From positions 1 to 64,000 of the forward strand of contig PALM01000030.1 in NCBI GenBank assembly GCA_002706365.1: a stretch of 64,000 nucleotides of DNA, read 5' to 3'. This document shows, piece after piece, positions 1 through 10,028 of this stretch. Position 1 is the first letter of the stretch; the number at the start of each line of letters is the position of its first letter. A program made the translations under genes and the position numbers. The notes beneath the pieces were generated by a model. The model was not told the origin of the DNA and searched no databases. It was given only the letters and a program-made list of their open reading frames with translations. This stretch comes from Flavobacteriales bacterium (GTDB taxonomy: Bacteria; Bacteroidota; Bacteroidia; Flavobacteriales_E; Vicingaceae).

Positions 1-1
1 C

Positions 2-2539
2 AGCTTGAAGGCTCAAGAGCCCAGTAAGCTATCGCTTGAACTAAAATGGTATTTAGAAGCAATAAGTCCCGCAGAAATGGTACCACTATTAGTGGAAGCC
101 AATTCAAATGAGCTTTCTAAGATTGTTGAAGGATATGGTGGTAAGCTAAGGTTGAAAGTCGGGCTACTCTACTCCATTGATATTCCCGCAACAGCAGTAG
201 AAGCATTCTCAATGGAAAGAGCAGTTGAGAAAATTGAATTCAGCAATGCTCCCGCGCATTTTCTAAACGACACAATGCTTATTCAAACAAGGGCGGATCA
301 GGTACAAGCAATGCTGGCTCCTTTGCGACAGCAATACAGTGGTAAAGGTATTGTTCTTGGAGTGATAGATTCGGGAATTGAATTGGATCATCCGGATTTT
401 CAAGACAGCTTGGGAAATACAAGAGTGCTTTATGTTTGGGATCAAGGGGTTCTGTATGATCCAGCCCATCAAGCAGCTAACTATACTTATGGAGTAGAAT
501 GGGACTCCACAGAGATCAACAACAATACCTCAACACATGATGATAATCCTTCGGAGTTTGGTCATGGTTCAATGGTCACAGGTGCAGCAGCCTCAAATGC
601 ATTGGCCACCGGTAATTTCAAAGGCATTGCTCCTGAAGTGAATATTATTTCTGTGGCCACAGACTTTGCGAAGCCCAATTGGTTACAAACTGTTGCAGAA
701 GCAGTCGACTATATCTTCAGTAAAGCAGATTCTCTGGGAATGCCATGTGTAATTAATGCCAGCATTGGTACTTATATAGGCTCTCACGACGGAGAAGACA
801 TTGCAGCTCGAATGATCGATCAGATGATCAAAGCCAAAAGCGGTCGCACACTTGTAGCCGCAGCGGGAAATGCAGGCACTTTCAATTTCCATTTGCAGCA
901 TGCTCCTCAACAAGATACCCTCTTCAGCTGGTTTGAGCATTCAAATCAATTATTCAATGGACAAGGTGGCTTGTACTTTCAAGTCTGGGCTGATACTGCA
1001 GATATGGACGATATCGAATTTTCCATCGGCACCGACCGAAAACAAGGAAGTTACTATGAATTCAGAGCCAGAACCGCCTTCGACTCCATACAAAATAGAT
1101 TGAATGTGATCTACACCGATTCAATAATAGGTGCCAATCAGAATAGAATCGCATATGTATACACTTATGCAGAACAGAGTCGTGGAAGATACCTTTTGGA
1201 GGTGGCAATCCCACAACCAGACTCGGCTCAATACCTTTATAGATTTGAATCAGCAGGCACAGGAAAGCTAGATATATGGAGCTCGATGATCTTAACAGGA
1301 ACTTCAAATATTGTAGAACAAAATCTACCCTCTCAAGCTCAATTCCCGGATATTCAGAAGTATGTAAAACCCGATTCACTACAAAGCATAGTGAGCAGCT
1401 TTACATGTCTTCCCTCAGTAATTACTGTTGGGAATTATGTGAATAGAAGCAGTTGGATAGATGCCAATAATCAAAATCAGACTGTTAATGTAACGCCCGG
1501 ACAGATCTCAATAAATTCAAGTCTTGGCCCAAATAGAAGAGGATATTTAAAACCGGATATCTCTTCAGCCGGCGACTATATGTTTTCAGCTGGCCGATTG
1601 GCAACAATGCAAGCTTTGCTTCAGAATGAACCTGAGAAGATCGCTTTTGATAGTTTGCATATGCGAAATGGAGGTACATCCATGGCCGCCCCCACAGTTG
1701 CCGGCATGATTGCTCTCTACCTAGAACAATGCAGTGGAGCTGACTACCAAAGGATCAAGCAAGACCTTATATCTGCTGCTAGAACGGATCAATTCACACA
1801 AAATCTTCCTAATCCTAAATGGGGTAATGGCAAAGCTGATGCAATGGCTTTTTTGAGTAGAAATGTCTTTCAACCACAGTTTGCCATGCTGCTTCCTGAG
1901 TATTGTGTAGGAGATACGGCCACCATCGCAGTAAGCGGAAACTATCAATGGTATAGATGGAGTAATGGAGATACCACAAATCAGATTGCTGTGAACGACA
2001 CTACTTTGATCTATGTTGAAGTTCAAGACAGTGTATGTAAATCTGTATCGGATAGCATTCAGTTGAGCTTTAGGCCACTTCCAAGCAAGCCAACTCTTGT
2101 ACAGAGGACCGATAGCCTAATTGCCAATGTTCAAGGTCTATATCGTTGGTATTTCAATGGAAGTTTGATTGGCGGACAAACGGATTCGATCTTAGTCGCT
2201 ACGCAAAGTGGAGACTATTTTGCTGAAGTTATAAATGTATTTGGCTGTTCTTCATTTTCAGATACCATCAATTATATTAGCACATCGATAGTCGAAAGTG
2301 AATCTACCCCTTACAAGATCTATCCAAACCCTGCATTTGACAAGCTTTTTATAAGGTTGGAAAAGGGATTTGATGAATTGAGATTGATCAATTTGGAAGG
2401 TAAGGAGTTATATTATATGGCTGCACCTGGAATGGAGCAACCAATTGAGTTAGAAATGGGTCAATTAAATAGCGGGATCTATTTAATCGAGCTAATTGGC
2501 AATGGAGAAATCCGTCGAGAGAAAATATTAAAATGGTAA
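2..2539 (+). CDS. Secreted S8 (subtilisin-like) serine protease with T9SS sorting domain, 5' partial
   Basis: Extracellular endopeptidase of the S8 family. The frame is open from the first bases of the window and no signal peptide is visible, so the true start lies upstream; the TTG at 5 is not a convincing start. Counting from that TTG, the catalytic triad is visible as Asp122 (GVIDSG), His187 (EFGHGS) and Ser559 (GGTSMAAP). The long distance between His and Ser reflects an inserted beta-rich region, typical of Bacteroidota S8 proteases. After the catalytic domain come Ig-like segments (about 630-760). A T9SS type A sorting domain starts near residue 773 (IYPNPAFDKLF) and runs to the C-terminus, so the protein should cross the outer membrane through the Por machinery. 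The gene overlaps the next S8 protease gene by 7 bp (ATGGTAA), so the two are almost certainly co-transcribed. Confidence 0.92.
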   Translation, partial: SLKAQEPSKLSLELKWYLEAISPAEMVPLLVEANSNELSKIVEGYGGKLRLKVGLLYSIDIPATAVEAFSMERAVEKIEFSNAPAHFLNDTMLIQTRADQVQAMLAPLRQQYSGKGIVLGVIDSGIELDHPDFQDSLGNTRVLYVWDQGVLYDPAHQAANYTYGVEWDSTEINNNTSTHDDNPSEFGHGSMVTGAAASNALATGNFKGIAPEVNIISVATDFAKPNWLQTVAEAVDYIFSKADSLGMPCVINASIGTYIGSHDGEDIAARMIDQMIKAKSGRTLVAAAGNAGTFNFHLQHAPQQDTLFSWFEHSNQLFNGQGGLYFQVWADTADMDDIEFSIGTDRKQGSYYEFRARTAFDSIQNRLNVIYTDSIIGANQNRIAYVYTYAEQSRGRYLLEVAIPQPDSAQYLYRFESAGTGKLDIWSSMILTGTSNIVEQNLPSQAQFPDIQKYVKPDSLQSIVSSFTCLPSVITVGNYVNRSSWIDANNQNQTVNVTPGQISINSSLGPNRRGYLKPDISSAGDYMFSAGRLATMQALLQNEPEKIAFDSLHMRNGGTSMAAPTVAGMIALYLEQCSGADYQRIKQDLISAARTDQFTQNLPNPKWGNGKADAMAFLSRNVFQPQFAMLLPEYCVGDTATIAVSGNYQWYRWSNGDTTNQIAVNDTTLIYVEVQDSVCKSVSDSIQLSFRPLPSKPTLVQRTDSLIANVQGLYRWYFNGSLIGGQTDSILVATQSGDYFAEVINVFGCSSFSDTINYISTSIVESESTPYKIYPNPAFDKLFIRLEKGFDELRLINLEGKELYYMAAPGMEQPIELEMGQLNSGIYLIELIGNGEIRREKILKW

Positions 2540-5307
2540 ATCGCATACTTCTTTTTATAGGCTGTTTGTTTTTCCTTGGAGCGAATGAATCAAAAGCTCA
2601 AGAAATCATTTTTAAATTAAAGGCAGAATACAACAGCTCTGCAAAATCGAGCTTGATCAAAGCTGCTTCGGTTCAATCTGTATTGGATGAGGCTCAGCTA
2701 AATGCCAGCCCTCTCTTTCCAAATCACTCGCCACTTCAGAAATCAGAATTGGCTTCAGGCAAAGTAGATATTAGCGGTATTTACAAAATAGAAGCAAATA
2801 GCGAAGAACAGGCTTTGGCCATTCTGAGGAAGCTCAAGAAAGACCCTCATCTTGAATATGTGGAAATGGCTCCGATAAATCAGATCGTGTATCAACCTAA
2901 TGATACTGCCAATTACAGACAAGATTGGTACTTAAACTCGGTTCAGGCATTCAGAGCTTGGGATGTTGAACAAGGCGACACCTCAGTATATGTCGCAATT
3001 CTCGATACAGGAAGTGATTCTGATCATGAGGATCTTATGGACAACCTCTATAAGAATCCCAATGATCCCCCAAACAATATAGATGATGATGGTGATGGCT
3101 TTGTAGATAATTATTTGGGTTGGGATGTAGGTAATAACAATAACACCATTGACCCAGATGATGGCAATAGTCATGGCAGTCAGGTAGCTGGAATTTCATC
3201 TGCGAGCACAGATAATGTGACCGGGATCTCGGGTTTTGGTTTTGATACCAGAGTAATGACGGTTAAAGTCACCAATTTCTCTGGACAATTGGTTGGAGCT
3301 TATCAGGGTATTGTCTATGCTGCCGATCAAAATGCTCCAATAATCAATTGCTCTTGGGGAAGCTATACATTTAGTCAGTTCGCTCAGGACATTGTCAACT
3401 ATGCAGCCATTAACAAGGGCTCTCTTGTTATTGGAGCTGCGGGAAATGGTCCATTTAGCGGTCCAAATAGCGATAAAGGAATTGAAGATCGCTTCTACCC
3501 TGCAGCCTATGAGAATGTGTTTTCTGTGGGTGCGCTGGTGCTAGGTGATACGGTTTGGAGAGGTTCGAACTATGGCTACTGGCTAGATATCTACGCTCCC
3601 GGTGTTGGTCTTTATACAACTACCAATGGTGGTGGCTATGGTTTCGTAGGTGGAACATCAATGGCTGCGCCAGTTGTTGCTGCTGCAGCTGCTCTTGTTA
3701 AATCTCATTATCCTAACAATACAGCCAAGCAAATTGAAGAACGCTTGATCAATTCCGCCGTGAATATTGATGCAAGCAATGAAAGCAAGTATTTTGAAAA
3801 AGTAGGAGCCGGAAAAGTGGACTTCTACAATGCTTTAGTGTTCGATAGCCTTCCGGGTATTCGCATGGAGAATATCAGTTATAGCAATGGTTCATCGCCA
3901 GAGGTATTTAGCGGAGACTCTATATTCATCAGTGGTGACTTCATCAACTATTTAGAGCCTTCAGTAGCGGGAAATGCGCAATTGGAGATTATGAATGGGG
4001 GTGCGCAAGCTATCAATCAACAAATTAGTTTAGCAGCTATTCCAGCTCAAGGCACTATCGACAACAGACAGGATCCGTTTATTTTCAAAATAGACCCCAA
4101 CATAGGAATCAATCAGAGGTTGGAGTTTAAGCTGACTATAAACGCAGGTTCCTATCAAAAGATACAATACTTCTCTACCATCGTCAACAATGACTACCTC
4201 ACTATGCGCAATGATGAGATGGCAGTAACGGTGAGTAGTGATGGCGGTTTAGGCTTTGCAGGTCCGTCGAACTCCTTAGGTGAAGGTGTACGCTTTAGAG
4301 AAGGTAGTTCACTTTTATATGAAGGAGGTTTGATGATGGGGAATTCCAATTCATATGTGGTTGATAAGTTCAGAGGAGAAGGTGGAACTGATAACGACTT
4401 CTACCCTTTAAGCTTAGTAAGAGAAGTGAATTACGCTCAAGCTGAATCGGCCACTTCAACCTTGTTTAATGATGCTAGATTTTCATCCCCGGCCAATATT
4501 GAAGTCGAGCAAACCAACTACTTCTACGATTCTACTTACACAGAGAATGCCCTTTTGATCAACTATCAGATCAAAAATATTAGTGGTACTGACCTAAATA
4601 ATTTCTATGCGGGTTTAATTGCCGATTGGGATTTGATAAGCTATCCAAGAAATAGAGTATTCTATGATGATCAGAGAAAGATGGGCATAAGCCTTTCGTT
4701 AGATTCTTCTGTTGTTGCAGGATTGATGGCTATTAGTCACCCAAACCTTGCCAATCATTATGCAATAGACAATCAAGATAATGGCGCTGGTGGAGTGAAT
4801 CTATCTGATGGATTCGATTCCACTGAAAAATTCACGGTCTTATTAGGAGGCAGAGATAGTGCTGGCTATTATCAGGCGGGTGGATCTGATATTTTGGATG
4901 CTATTTCGATGGGACCATTCAATATTTCAACTGACAGCAGCATAAGTCTGAGCTTTGCGGTATTGGTTGCCAATGATCTTAATAGTTTGGAGACGGCTGC
5001 AGATTCTGCCAGATCCATCTATGAGAATTTCCCAATAGGTCTGAATGAAACCAGATCTAGAACCAAGGACTTCAGCATCTTTCCCAATCCAGCAAATGAT
5101 GTACTAAATGTGCTTTCCAAATCGAATGGATTAAAGGCATTCGATATTGAAATCTACGACCTAAGAGGACAGCTGATCATCAGGAAAATGGTGAATACCA
5201 AGCAATTGGTGAAGCTCAATATTGAATCGTTGAAAAATGGTGTATATCTTCTGCGCATTATAGAAGAGGATCAGATATTTCAGGATAAATTCGTGGTAGC
5301 TAACTGA
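2533..5307 (+). CDS. Secreted S8 serine protease with T9SS sorting domain
   Basis: A second S8-family protease, 924 aa, complete. An N-terminal signal peptide (about residues 1-22, ending SKAQ) is followed by a propeptide-like region (about 25-120). The triad is Asp158 (ILDTGSD), His214 (SHGSQVAG) and Ser376 (GGTSMAAP). An Asp/Asn-rich stretch (NIDDDGDGFVDN) just after the Asp motif resembles a calcium-binding loop. The catalytic domain is more compact than that of the upstream protease, so the two are not recent duplicates. A long beta-rich C-terminal part follows (about 440-840), ending in a T9SS type A sorting domain from about 850 (IFPNPANDVLNV). The start ATG overlaps the stop of the preceding gene, which suggests translational coupling. 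Substrate unknown; a nutritional or processing role outside the cell is an inference. Confidence 0.93.
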   Translation: MVNRILLFIGCLFFLGANESKAQEIIFKLKAEYNSSAKSSLIKAASVQSVLDEAQLNASPLFPNHSPLQKSELASGKVDISGIYKIEANSEEQALAILRKLKKDPHLEYVEMAPINQIVYQPNDTANYRQDWYLNSVQAFRAWDVEQGDTSVYVAILDTGSDSDHEDLMDNLYKNPNDPPNNIDDDGDGFVDNYLGWDVGNNNNTIDPDDGNSHGSQVAGISSASTDNVTGISGFGFDTRVMTVKVTNFSGQLVGAYQGIVYAADQNAPIINCSWGSYTFSQFAQDIVNYAAINKGSLVIGAAGNGPFSGPNSDKGIEDRFYPAAYENVFSVGALVLGDTVWRGSNYGYWLDIYAPGVGLYTTTNGGGYGFVGGTSMAAPVVAAAAALVKSHYPNNTAKQIEERLINSAVNIDASNESKYFEKVGAGKVDFYNALVFDSLPGIRMENISYSNGSSPEVFSGDSIFISGDFINYLEPSVAGNAQLEIMNGGAQAINQQISLAAIPAQGTIDNRQDPFIFKIDPNIGINQRLEFKLTINAGSYQKIQYFSTIVNNDYLTMRNDEMAVTVSSDGGLGFAGPSNSLGEGVRFREGSSLLYEGGLMMGNSNSYVVDKFRGEGGTDNDFYPLSLVREVNYAQAESATSTLFNDARFSSPANIEVEQTNYFYDSTYTENALLINYQIKNISGTDLNNFYAGLIADWDLISYPRNRVFYDDQRKMGISLSLDSSVVAGLMAISHPNLANHYAIDNQDNGAGGVNLSDGFDSTEKFTVLLGGRDSAGYYQAGGSDILDAISMGPFNISTDSSISLSFAVLVANDLNSLETAADSARSIYENFPIGLNETRSRTKDFSIFPNPANDVLNVLSKSNGLKAFDIEIYDLRGQLIIRKMVNTKQLVKLNIESLKNGVYLLRIIEEDQIFQDKFVVAN

Positions 5308-5330
5308 TATTAATACAAGCTATTTGCTGA

Positions 5331-6035
5331 ATGTCTGAAGTCAGAAAACTGATTCTCACAGATTCGAAGAAGAAGGCCAAGCGGCGTTTCGCTATAAGCG
5401 ATATTCACGGCTGCTATAAAACCTTTCAAGCCCTTATTTCTCAAATTGCCTTAAAAAAAGAGGATTATCTCTTCATCTTAGGTGATGCAGTTAATCGCGG
5501 ACCGGATTCTGCTGCCATCTTGGATGAGATACTCAGACTTAAAATGGATGGGTATCAGATCTTCTATCTCAGGGGAAATCATGAACAAGCGATCTTAGAC
5601 AGTATTGAGAAAAAACCCAAGCTCAGAGAAAAGTTAATTCGCAATCACAACAATGGTGACCTTTTCGATGAAAGGATCATCAAGGAGAAATACCACAAGC
5701 TCTTAGAAGAAAGCTATCACTATATAGAAACCGAAGACTATTTTCTCGTGCATGCGGGATTTGACTTTTCTAAAGCTGAGCCCTTCGAAGACAGTCGCTC
5801 AATGCTCTTTATCAATAGGTTCAAAGCCAAAAAAGGTCCTCTAAAAAATAAGAAAGTAGTAGTTGGTCATAAACCTAAAAGCCTATCAAAGATCTTACTT
5901 CGATTGGCCTCCAATAAGCGAAAGATCTATATTGACAATGGCTGTGTGAATCATCAAGTAGAAGGCATGGGAAACTTACTCTGCTTTAACCTTGATACTA
6001 GGGCTTTAAGTATTCAGAGGAATTTGGATCTTTAG
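5331..6035 (+). CDS. Calcineurin-like metallophosphoesterase (PP1/PrpA-like)
   Basis: Cytoplasmic metallophosphatase of the bacterial PPP/PrpA-like branch, 234 aa. Visible metal-site motifs are SDIHG (Asp24, His26), GDAVNRG (Asp52), RGNHE (Asn83, His84), and later His residues in VHAGFD and VVGHKP. The second motif is normally GDxxDRG; here the second Asp is Asn55. In PPP phosphatases that Asp interacts with the catalytic His, so activity could be altered, although the other ligands are present. No signal peptide. The gene begins 23 bp after the second protease gene on the same strand and could be read from the same transcript. Substrate (phosphoprotein or dinucleoside polyphosphate) cannot be told from sequence. 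Confidence 0.85.
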   Translation: MSEVRKLILTDSKKKAKRRFAISDIHGCYKTFQALISQIALKKEDYLFILGDAVNRGPDSAAILDEILRLKMDGYQIFYLRGNHEQAILDSIEKKPKLREKLIRNHNNGDLFDERIIKEKYHKLLEESYHYIETEDYFLVHAGFDFSKAEPFEDSRSMLFINRFKAKKGPLKNKKVVVGHKPKSLSKILLRLASNKRKIYIDNGCVNHQVEGMGNLLCFNLDTRALSIQRNLDL

Positions 6036-6090
6036 AGCTCTACTCTATTTTAAATAGCACTACCTTTATCCTCCTTTCAAATAAATTAGA

Positions 6091-9000
6091 ATGAATTTCA
6101 GACTACTCCTTAGTACGGCTCTCATAGCTCTACTCTCTATCAATACTATAGCTCAATCTCCTGGTGACACGATCAAAGTACAGGCTTGGCAATATTCCAG
6201 CAATAACAGAGATACTATAATCAGCTTTCCAAATAACCCAAGTTTGAATTTTGAACGGGTGATCATGCGCTATGCCATGCGTTGCAAAGGAGCTCAAGTA
6301 TCTTCTGTTACCAATAGAAATCTCGGTTGTGGAGAATGGGATTATTCATGCAACACCTATATCCACAATCCATCTCTCGCAGACTCTATAGACAGAACGA
6401 TCAATAAGTACCAGATCACTCCATCTACCTCAGACACTGTTTTCAGTGCTATTCCAACCTTTGATTATTTGCCTAAACAGCAATTGGATGTCGCTATCGA
6501 CAGCATTTTGAATGAAACAAAGGTGACTGTGGGCCTTCCTCCACAGAATCCAGCTTATACTTTTGCTATAGATGGCAGAGCAAAATATGGGAAGTCAATA
6601 CTACACTACACGGCTGCTGAATTAACCAATGCGGGAATTAATTCTGGAAATATTGATGGATTTAGAATCTATGCTGCAACCACAGGAGCTACTCTAAGAG
6701 ATTTTAGAATCGGGATCAAGCATGCAGCCGCCAATCCATTCAATTCAATAGATACGAACACTACCCAAGGTTTTCAGAATGTTTATTATCATGATAGATA
6801 TTTTGGATTTGGTGGTAACAGAGTGCAATTCCATACCCCATTCAATTGGAATGGAACCTCAGATATCTTAATTGAAATCACTTATAAAGCAGGGACACAA
6901 GGAATTTCTTTATGGCAAGACTCACTTGGACCGGCTATGGCAATTGCCGCAACTGATGATTACTCTTTGGATCTTTTTCCAAATAATTATGTAGAGGCCA
7001 ACAGCTATCAAGTTATTAGTGGCAGTAACCCACGTACAGTTGAAGCTTGGATCAAAACTACAAGTGGTGGAGAGATCACTAGCTGGGGAGCAAATAGCAC
7101 TAGCGCAAAGCAATCATTCAGGGTAATTGACGCCAATGGCTTTATCAGACTGGAGATTGCCGGTGGATATATTGTTGGCTCTACTCCTGTGAATGATGGA
7201 AAATGGCATCATGTAGCTTATAGCTTTTCAGGTTCTTCTTTGAGTGATGTTTTACTCTATGTGGATGGAAATTTAGAAACGATAAGCTCCATCTCCAATA
7301 TCGCGATGAATACTCAACTCTCATTGCCCCTTCAAATCTCAAATGGTTTTCACAGCCGATATTTCAATGGTGAGATCGATCAATTGAGAATTTGGTCAGC
7401 TGCTTTAAATGCGCAAACCATAAAGGATTGGATGTATAAAAGAGTTGATGCTTCTCACCTTTTCAATAGTTTCTTTGAATTGGCCTACCCTATTACTTCA
7501 GACTCTTCGGCAATATTCGACATAAGTGGTAATCAAAGAGATGCCACATTCAAATCGACTAATAGCTTCAAGCTTTTGAATGAAACTGAATTATTCAAAG
7601 ACTTTAGATCAGTTTATCGTCCTTGGATCGAGTTTTATCAAGGGAATTATCAGTTGACAGTGGCAAACGATACACTTATAGATACCATTCCTAGAGAAGG
7701 CTTTATAGTTGAAGAAAGAGCAATTGTTCCTCGATCTGGTACTACCCTTAGCGACAGCATATCGAGGACTATACTTAACTACTACCCAACTACAAATAGA
7801 TTGTATGATCTGAATGCTAATCTTGTGAGTAGCAGCTTATCCAGCAATCTAGACACCTTAGTTCAGACATCACTTCCCTATTATCAGAGAAACCCATCCA
7901 AAGTAGAGATCATGTCATTTGTAACTCCATACGGTATCAATCTCGACTTAGGTCAGGATGGTAAAGCATGGTATTTTGATGTAAGCGACTTTATGCCGGT
8001 GCTCAAGGGGAATCGAAGAATAACTATGGAAAGAGGCGGACAGAACCAAGAAGAAATGGATATTGAATTCTATTTCATCGTAGGAACACCTCCAGCTGAA
8101 GTGAAGAGCATTAGACAGATATGGAAAGTGGATTCAAGGCCATATTCTGCAATTAGCAATAACACCTATTTTGCCCCTAGGATAATGGATCTTGATACAT
8201 CTGCTAGGATATTCAAGATACGCTCTGCGATTACCGGTCATGGACAAGAGGGCGAGTTCATTCCAAGAACTCATACCATTACTGTGAATAGCAACAACTT
8301 CCCGAGGTTCGTTTGGAAAGAATGTGCAGAAAACCCAGTATTTCCACAAGGAGGCACCTGGATCTACGATAGAGCAGGTTGGTGTCCGGGAATGGCCACA
8401 GATGTTGCTGAATATGATATTACTAATCTGGTTCAATCCTCCAGTATCAATGTGGATTATGGCGTAAGCAATGCTACAGGTACTTCAAATTACATCGTCT
8501 CTAATCAGTTAGTGGAATATGGCCCTTTGAACTTTGCCAATGATGCGCGAATCGAGAATGTGCGCAGACCAAATCAACAAACTGAATTCGGCAAGAAGAA
8601 TCCTACATGTTTTGATCCGGTCATCATTTTGAGAAATACTGGATCAAATAACCTCAGTTCTGCTACTATTGAAGTAAGCGTCAATAATAGCACTCCTTTT
8701 ACATACAATTGGACGGGTAATCTCAATCCATTGGATAGTGAAAGCGTAAGTATTCCTGTTCCCGGAAGCTTCTGGGTAGCAGCAAATCAATCAGTAAATA
8801 CATTTACTGCGAGGATTACAGGTGTGAATAATGGCAGCGACCAATATGTGCACAACAACCATTATAACAGTCGTTTTAGCATGGCAGACACACTGCCCAG
8901 TCAGTTCCGAATGATCATAAAAACCAATAATGCTGCATTTCAAAATAGCATTACCATCAGAAACGACTCCAACAATGTTGTATTCAGTAGAAGTGGCTTC

Positions 9001-9477
9001 CAAAATAATGCAACTACCGGAAATATCATCAGTCTGCCGGTTGGTTGCTATCAATTGAGATTGGATGATCTGAATGATGATGGACTTTCATTCTTCGCCA
9101 ATAATGCGGGTACGGGATACTTCAGATTAGAAGATATGAACCTGCAGGTAATGAAGACTTTCAATTCAGATTTTGGCGATCGCATCGAATATTATTTCAC
9201 GATTGATCGATTAACTGATCTTGCAGAGGAAGTTAAATTGGAAGATCGAATTCAACTCTTCCCAAATCCCGCAGAAGATTTCATTCAATTGGAAGCGAGT
9301 ATTGAAGAATTGAACTGGAATATCAATGATGCTATGGGAAAACTAGTGCTTAGTGGAAGTAAGTCAGAAGGCATAAGGCTTCAAAAGATTGATCTCTCTA
9401 AGCTTTCTAAAGGAGTATACTTCTTCCAGATTGAACAAGACGAGCAGATGGTAGTGAAGAAGATCGTGAAGCAATAG
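6091..9477 (+). CDS. Secreted PNGase F-like protein with LamG insert and T9SS sorting domain
   Basis: Large secreted protein, 1128 aa, with signal peptide (about 1-21, ending TIAQ). The N-terminal part carries a Cys-rich motif, GCGEWDYSC at about 79-87. The region around 700-790 contains a segment ending in AGWCPG (about 762-767). Both resemble the two lobes of the peptide-N4-(N-acetyl-beta-glucosaminyl)asparagine amidase F (PNGase F) fold, which removes N-glycans from glycoproteins. Between them lies a LamG/concanavalin A-like domain (about 300-460; typical phrases VEAWIKT and KWHHVAYSF). The C-terminus has a T9SS type A sorting domain from about 1057 (LFPNPAEDFIQL). It is far longer than the characterised PNGase F, and I cannot confirm the catalytic acids, so enzymatic activity is inference. 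It is followed by a strong bidirectional terminator. Confidence 0.8.
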   Translation: MNFRLLLSTALIALLSINTIAQSPGDTIKVQAWQYSSNNRDTIISFPNNPSLNFERVIMRYAMRCKGAQVSSVTNRNLGCGEWDYSCNTYIHNPSLADSIDRTINKYQITPSTSDTVFSAIPTFDYLPKQQLDVAIDSILNETKVTVGLPPQNPAYTFAIDGRAKYGKSILHYTAAELTNAGINSGNIDGFRIYAATTGATLRDFRIGIKHAAANPFNSIDTNTTQGFQNVYYHDRYFGFGGNRVQFHTPFNWNGTSDILIEITYKAGTQGISLWQDSLGPAMAIAATDDYSLDLFPNNYVEANSYQVISGSNPRTVEAWIKTTSGGEITSWGANSTSAKQSFRVIDANGFIRLEIAGGYIVGSTPVNDGKWHHVAYSFSGSSLSDVLLYVDGNLETISSISNIAMNTQLSLPLQISNGFHSRYFNGEIDQLRIWSAALNAQTIKDWMYKRVDASHLFNSFFELAYPITSDSSAIFDISGNQRDATFKSTNSFKLLNETELFKDFRSVYRPWIEFYQGNYQLTVANDTLIDTIPREGFIVEERAIVPRSGTTLSDSISRTILNYYPTTNRLYDLNANLVSSSLSSNLDTLVQTSLPYYQRNPSKVEIMSFVTPYGINLDLGQDGKAWYFDVSDFMPVLKGNRRITMERGGQNQEEMDIEFYFIVGTPPAEVKSIRQIWKVDSRPYSAISNNTYFAPRIMDLDTSARIFKIRSAITGHGQEGEFIPRTHTITVNSNNFPRFVWKECAENPVFPQGGTWIYDRAGWCPGMATDVAEYDITNLVQSSSINVDYGVSNATGTSNYIVSNQLVEYGPLNFANDARIENVRRPNQQTEFGKKNPTCFDPVIILRNTGSNNLSSATIEVSVNNSTPFTYNWTGNLNPLDSESVSIPVPGSFWVAANQSVNTFTARITGVNNGSDQYVHNNHYNSRFSMADTLPSQFRMIIKTNNAAFQNSITIRNDSNNVVFSRSGFQNNATTGNIISLPVGCYQLRLDDLNDDGLSFFANNAGTGYFRLEDMNLQVMKTFNSDFGDRIEYYFTIDRLTDLAEEVKLEDRIQLFPNPAEDFIQLEASIEELNWNINDAMGKLVLSGSKSEGIRLQKIDLSKLSKGVYFFQIEQDEQMVVKKIVKQ

Positions 9478-9508
9478 TACTTCACCGAAAAACGAAGGCA
9501 ATAAAAAA

Positions 9509-9530
9509 GCCCCTTCAAAAATGAAGGGGC
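9509..9530. terminator. Bidirectional intrinsic terminator
   Basis: A perfect 9-bp GC-rich stem (9509-9517 with 9522-9530, AAAA loop) is flanked by A6 on the left and T8 on the right. It therefore works for both the plus-strand PNGase F-like gene and the convergent minus-strand rpsT. Confidence 0.92.
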
Positions 9531-9555
9531 TTTTTTTTAAACTTTTAAGCGAAGC

Positions 9556-9807
9556 TTACAAAGAGTTCACATGCTTAGTCAACTTGGATTTCAAGTTAGC
9601 TGCTTTTTTATCATGAATGATATTTCTCTTTGCTAGTCTGTCAATCATACTAACTACTTTAGGCAATTGCTCAGTAGCTTTCTTCTTGTCGCTAGTCTCT
9701 CTTAGATCCGCAATAGCATTACGCGTAGTTTTCGCATAATAACGATTGTGAAGATTTCTCTTACGAATCTGACGGATTCTCTTTAATGCTGATTTGTGAT
9801 TAGCCAT
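9556..9807 (-). CDS. rpsT: 30S ribosomal protein S20
   Basis: Small-subunit ribosomal protein that binds 16S rRNA, 83 aa, the normal length. The N-terminus (MANHKSALKRIRQIRKRN) is the classic S20 opening, and the protein is Lys/Arg-rich and helical throughout. It lies 22 bp downstream of tRNA-Glu on the same strand and is probably co-transcribed with it from a promoter upstream of the tRNA. Transcription ends at the terminator at 9509-9530. Confidence 0.98.
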   Translation of the reverse strand: MANHKSALKRIRQIRKRNLHNRYYAKTTRNAIADLRETSDKKKATEQLPKVVSMIDRLAKRNIIHDKKAANLKSKLTKHVNSL

Positions 9808-9829
9808 CTAACTTCTTCTAATGTTCTTG

Positions 9830-9901
9830 CAGTCCGTAGGGGAATCGAACCCCTGTTACCAGGATGAAAACCTGGCGTCCTAACCCCTAGACGAACGGAC
9901 C
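9830..9901 (-). tRNA. tRNA-Glu (anticodon TTC)
   Basis: Read on the minus strand, the 72-nt sequence folds as a standard cloverleaf. The 7-bp acceptor stem starts with G1-U72, the D-arm is GTCTAGGGGTTAGGAC, the anticodon arm CCAGG-TTTTCAT-CCTGG places TTC at 34-36, and the T-arm AGGGG-TTCGATT-CCCCT has the invariant TTCGA. The discriminator base is G, as expected for tRNA-Glu. CCA is not encoded. Confidence 0.97.
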
Positions 9902-9928
9902 GTATTTTGTTTCCAAAAATTTGGAGTG

Positions 9929-9936
9929 CAAATGTA
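9929..9936 (-). promoter_or_regulatory. Candidate Bacteroidota -7 element for tRNA-Glu-rpsT
   Basis: The minus strand reads TACATTTG, an exact match to the Bacteroidota -7 consensus TAnnTTTG, 27 bp upstream of the tRNA-Glu 5' end. The upstream region is AT-rich with T runs but no clean -33 TTTG at ideal spacing, so this is a plausible but unproven promoter. Confidence 0.5.
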
Positions 9937-10028
9937 ATAGAAAAATGATAATTGGGAAAAGAATTTTTTTGATTTTTTTTATCCTATCAAAAAACAGCTG
10001 AATTCCTTTGGCTTAAGGCCATAGACAG

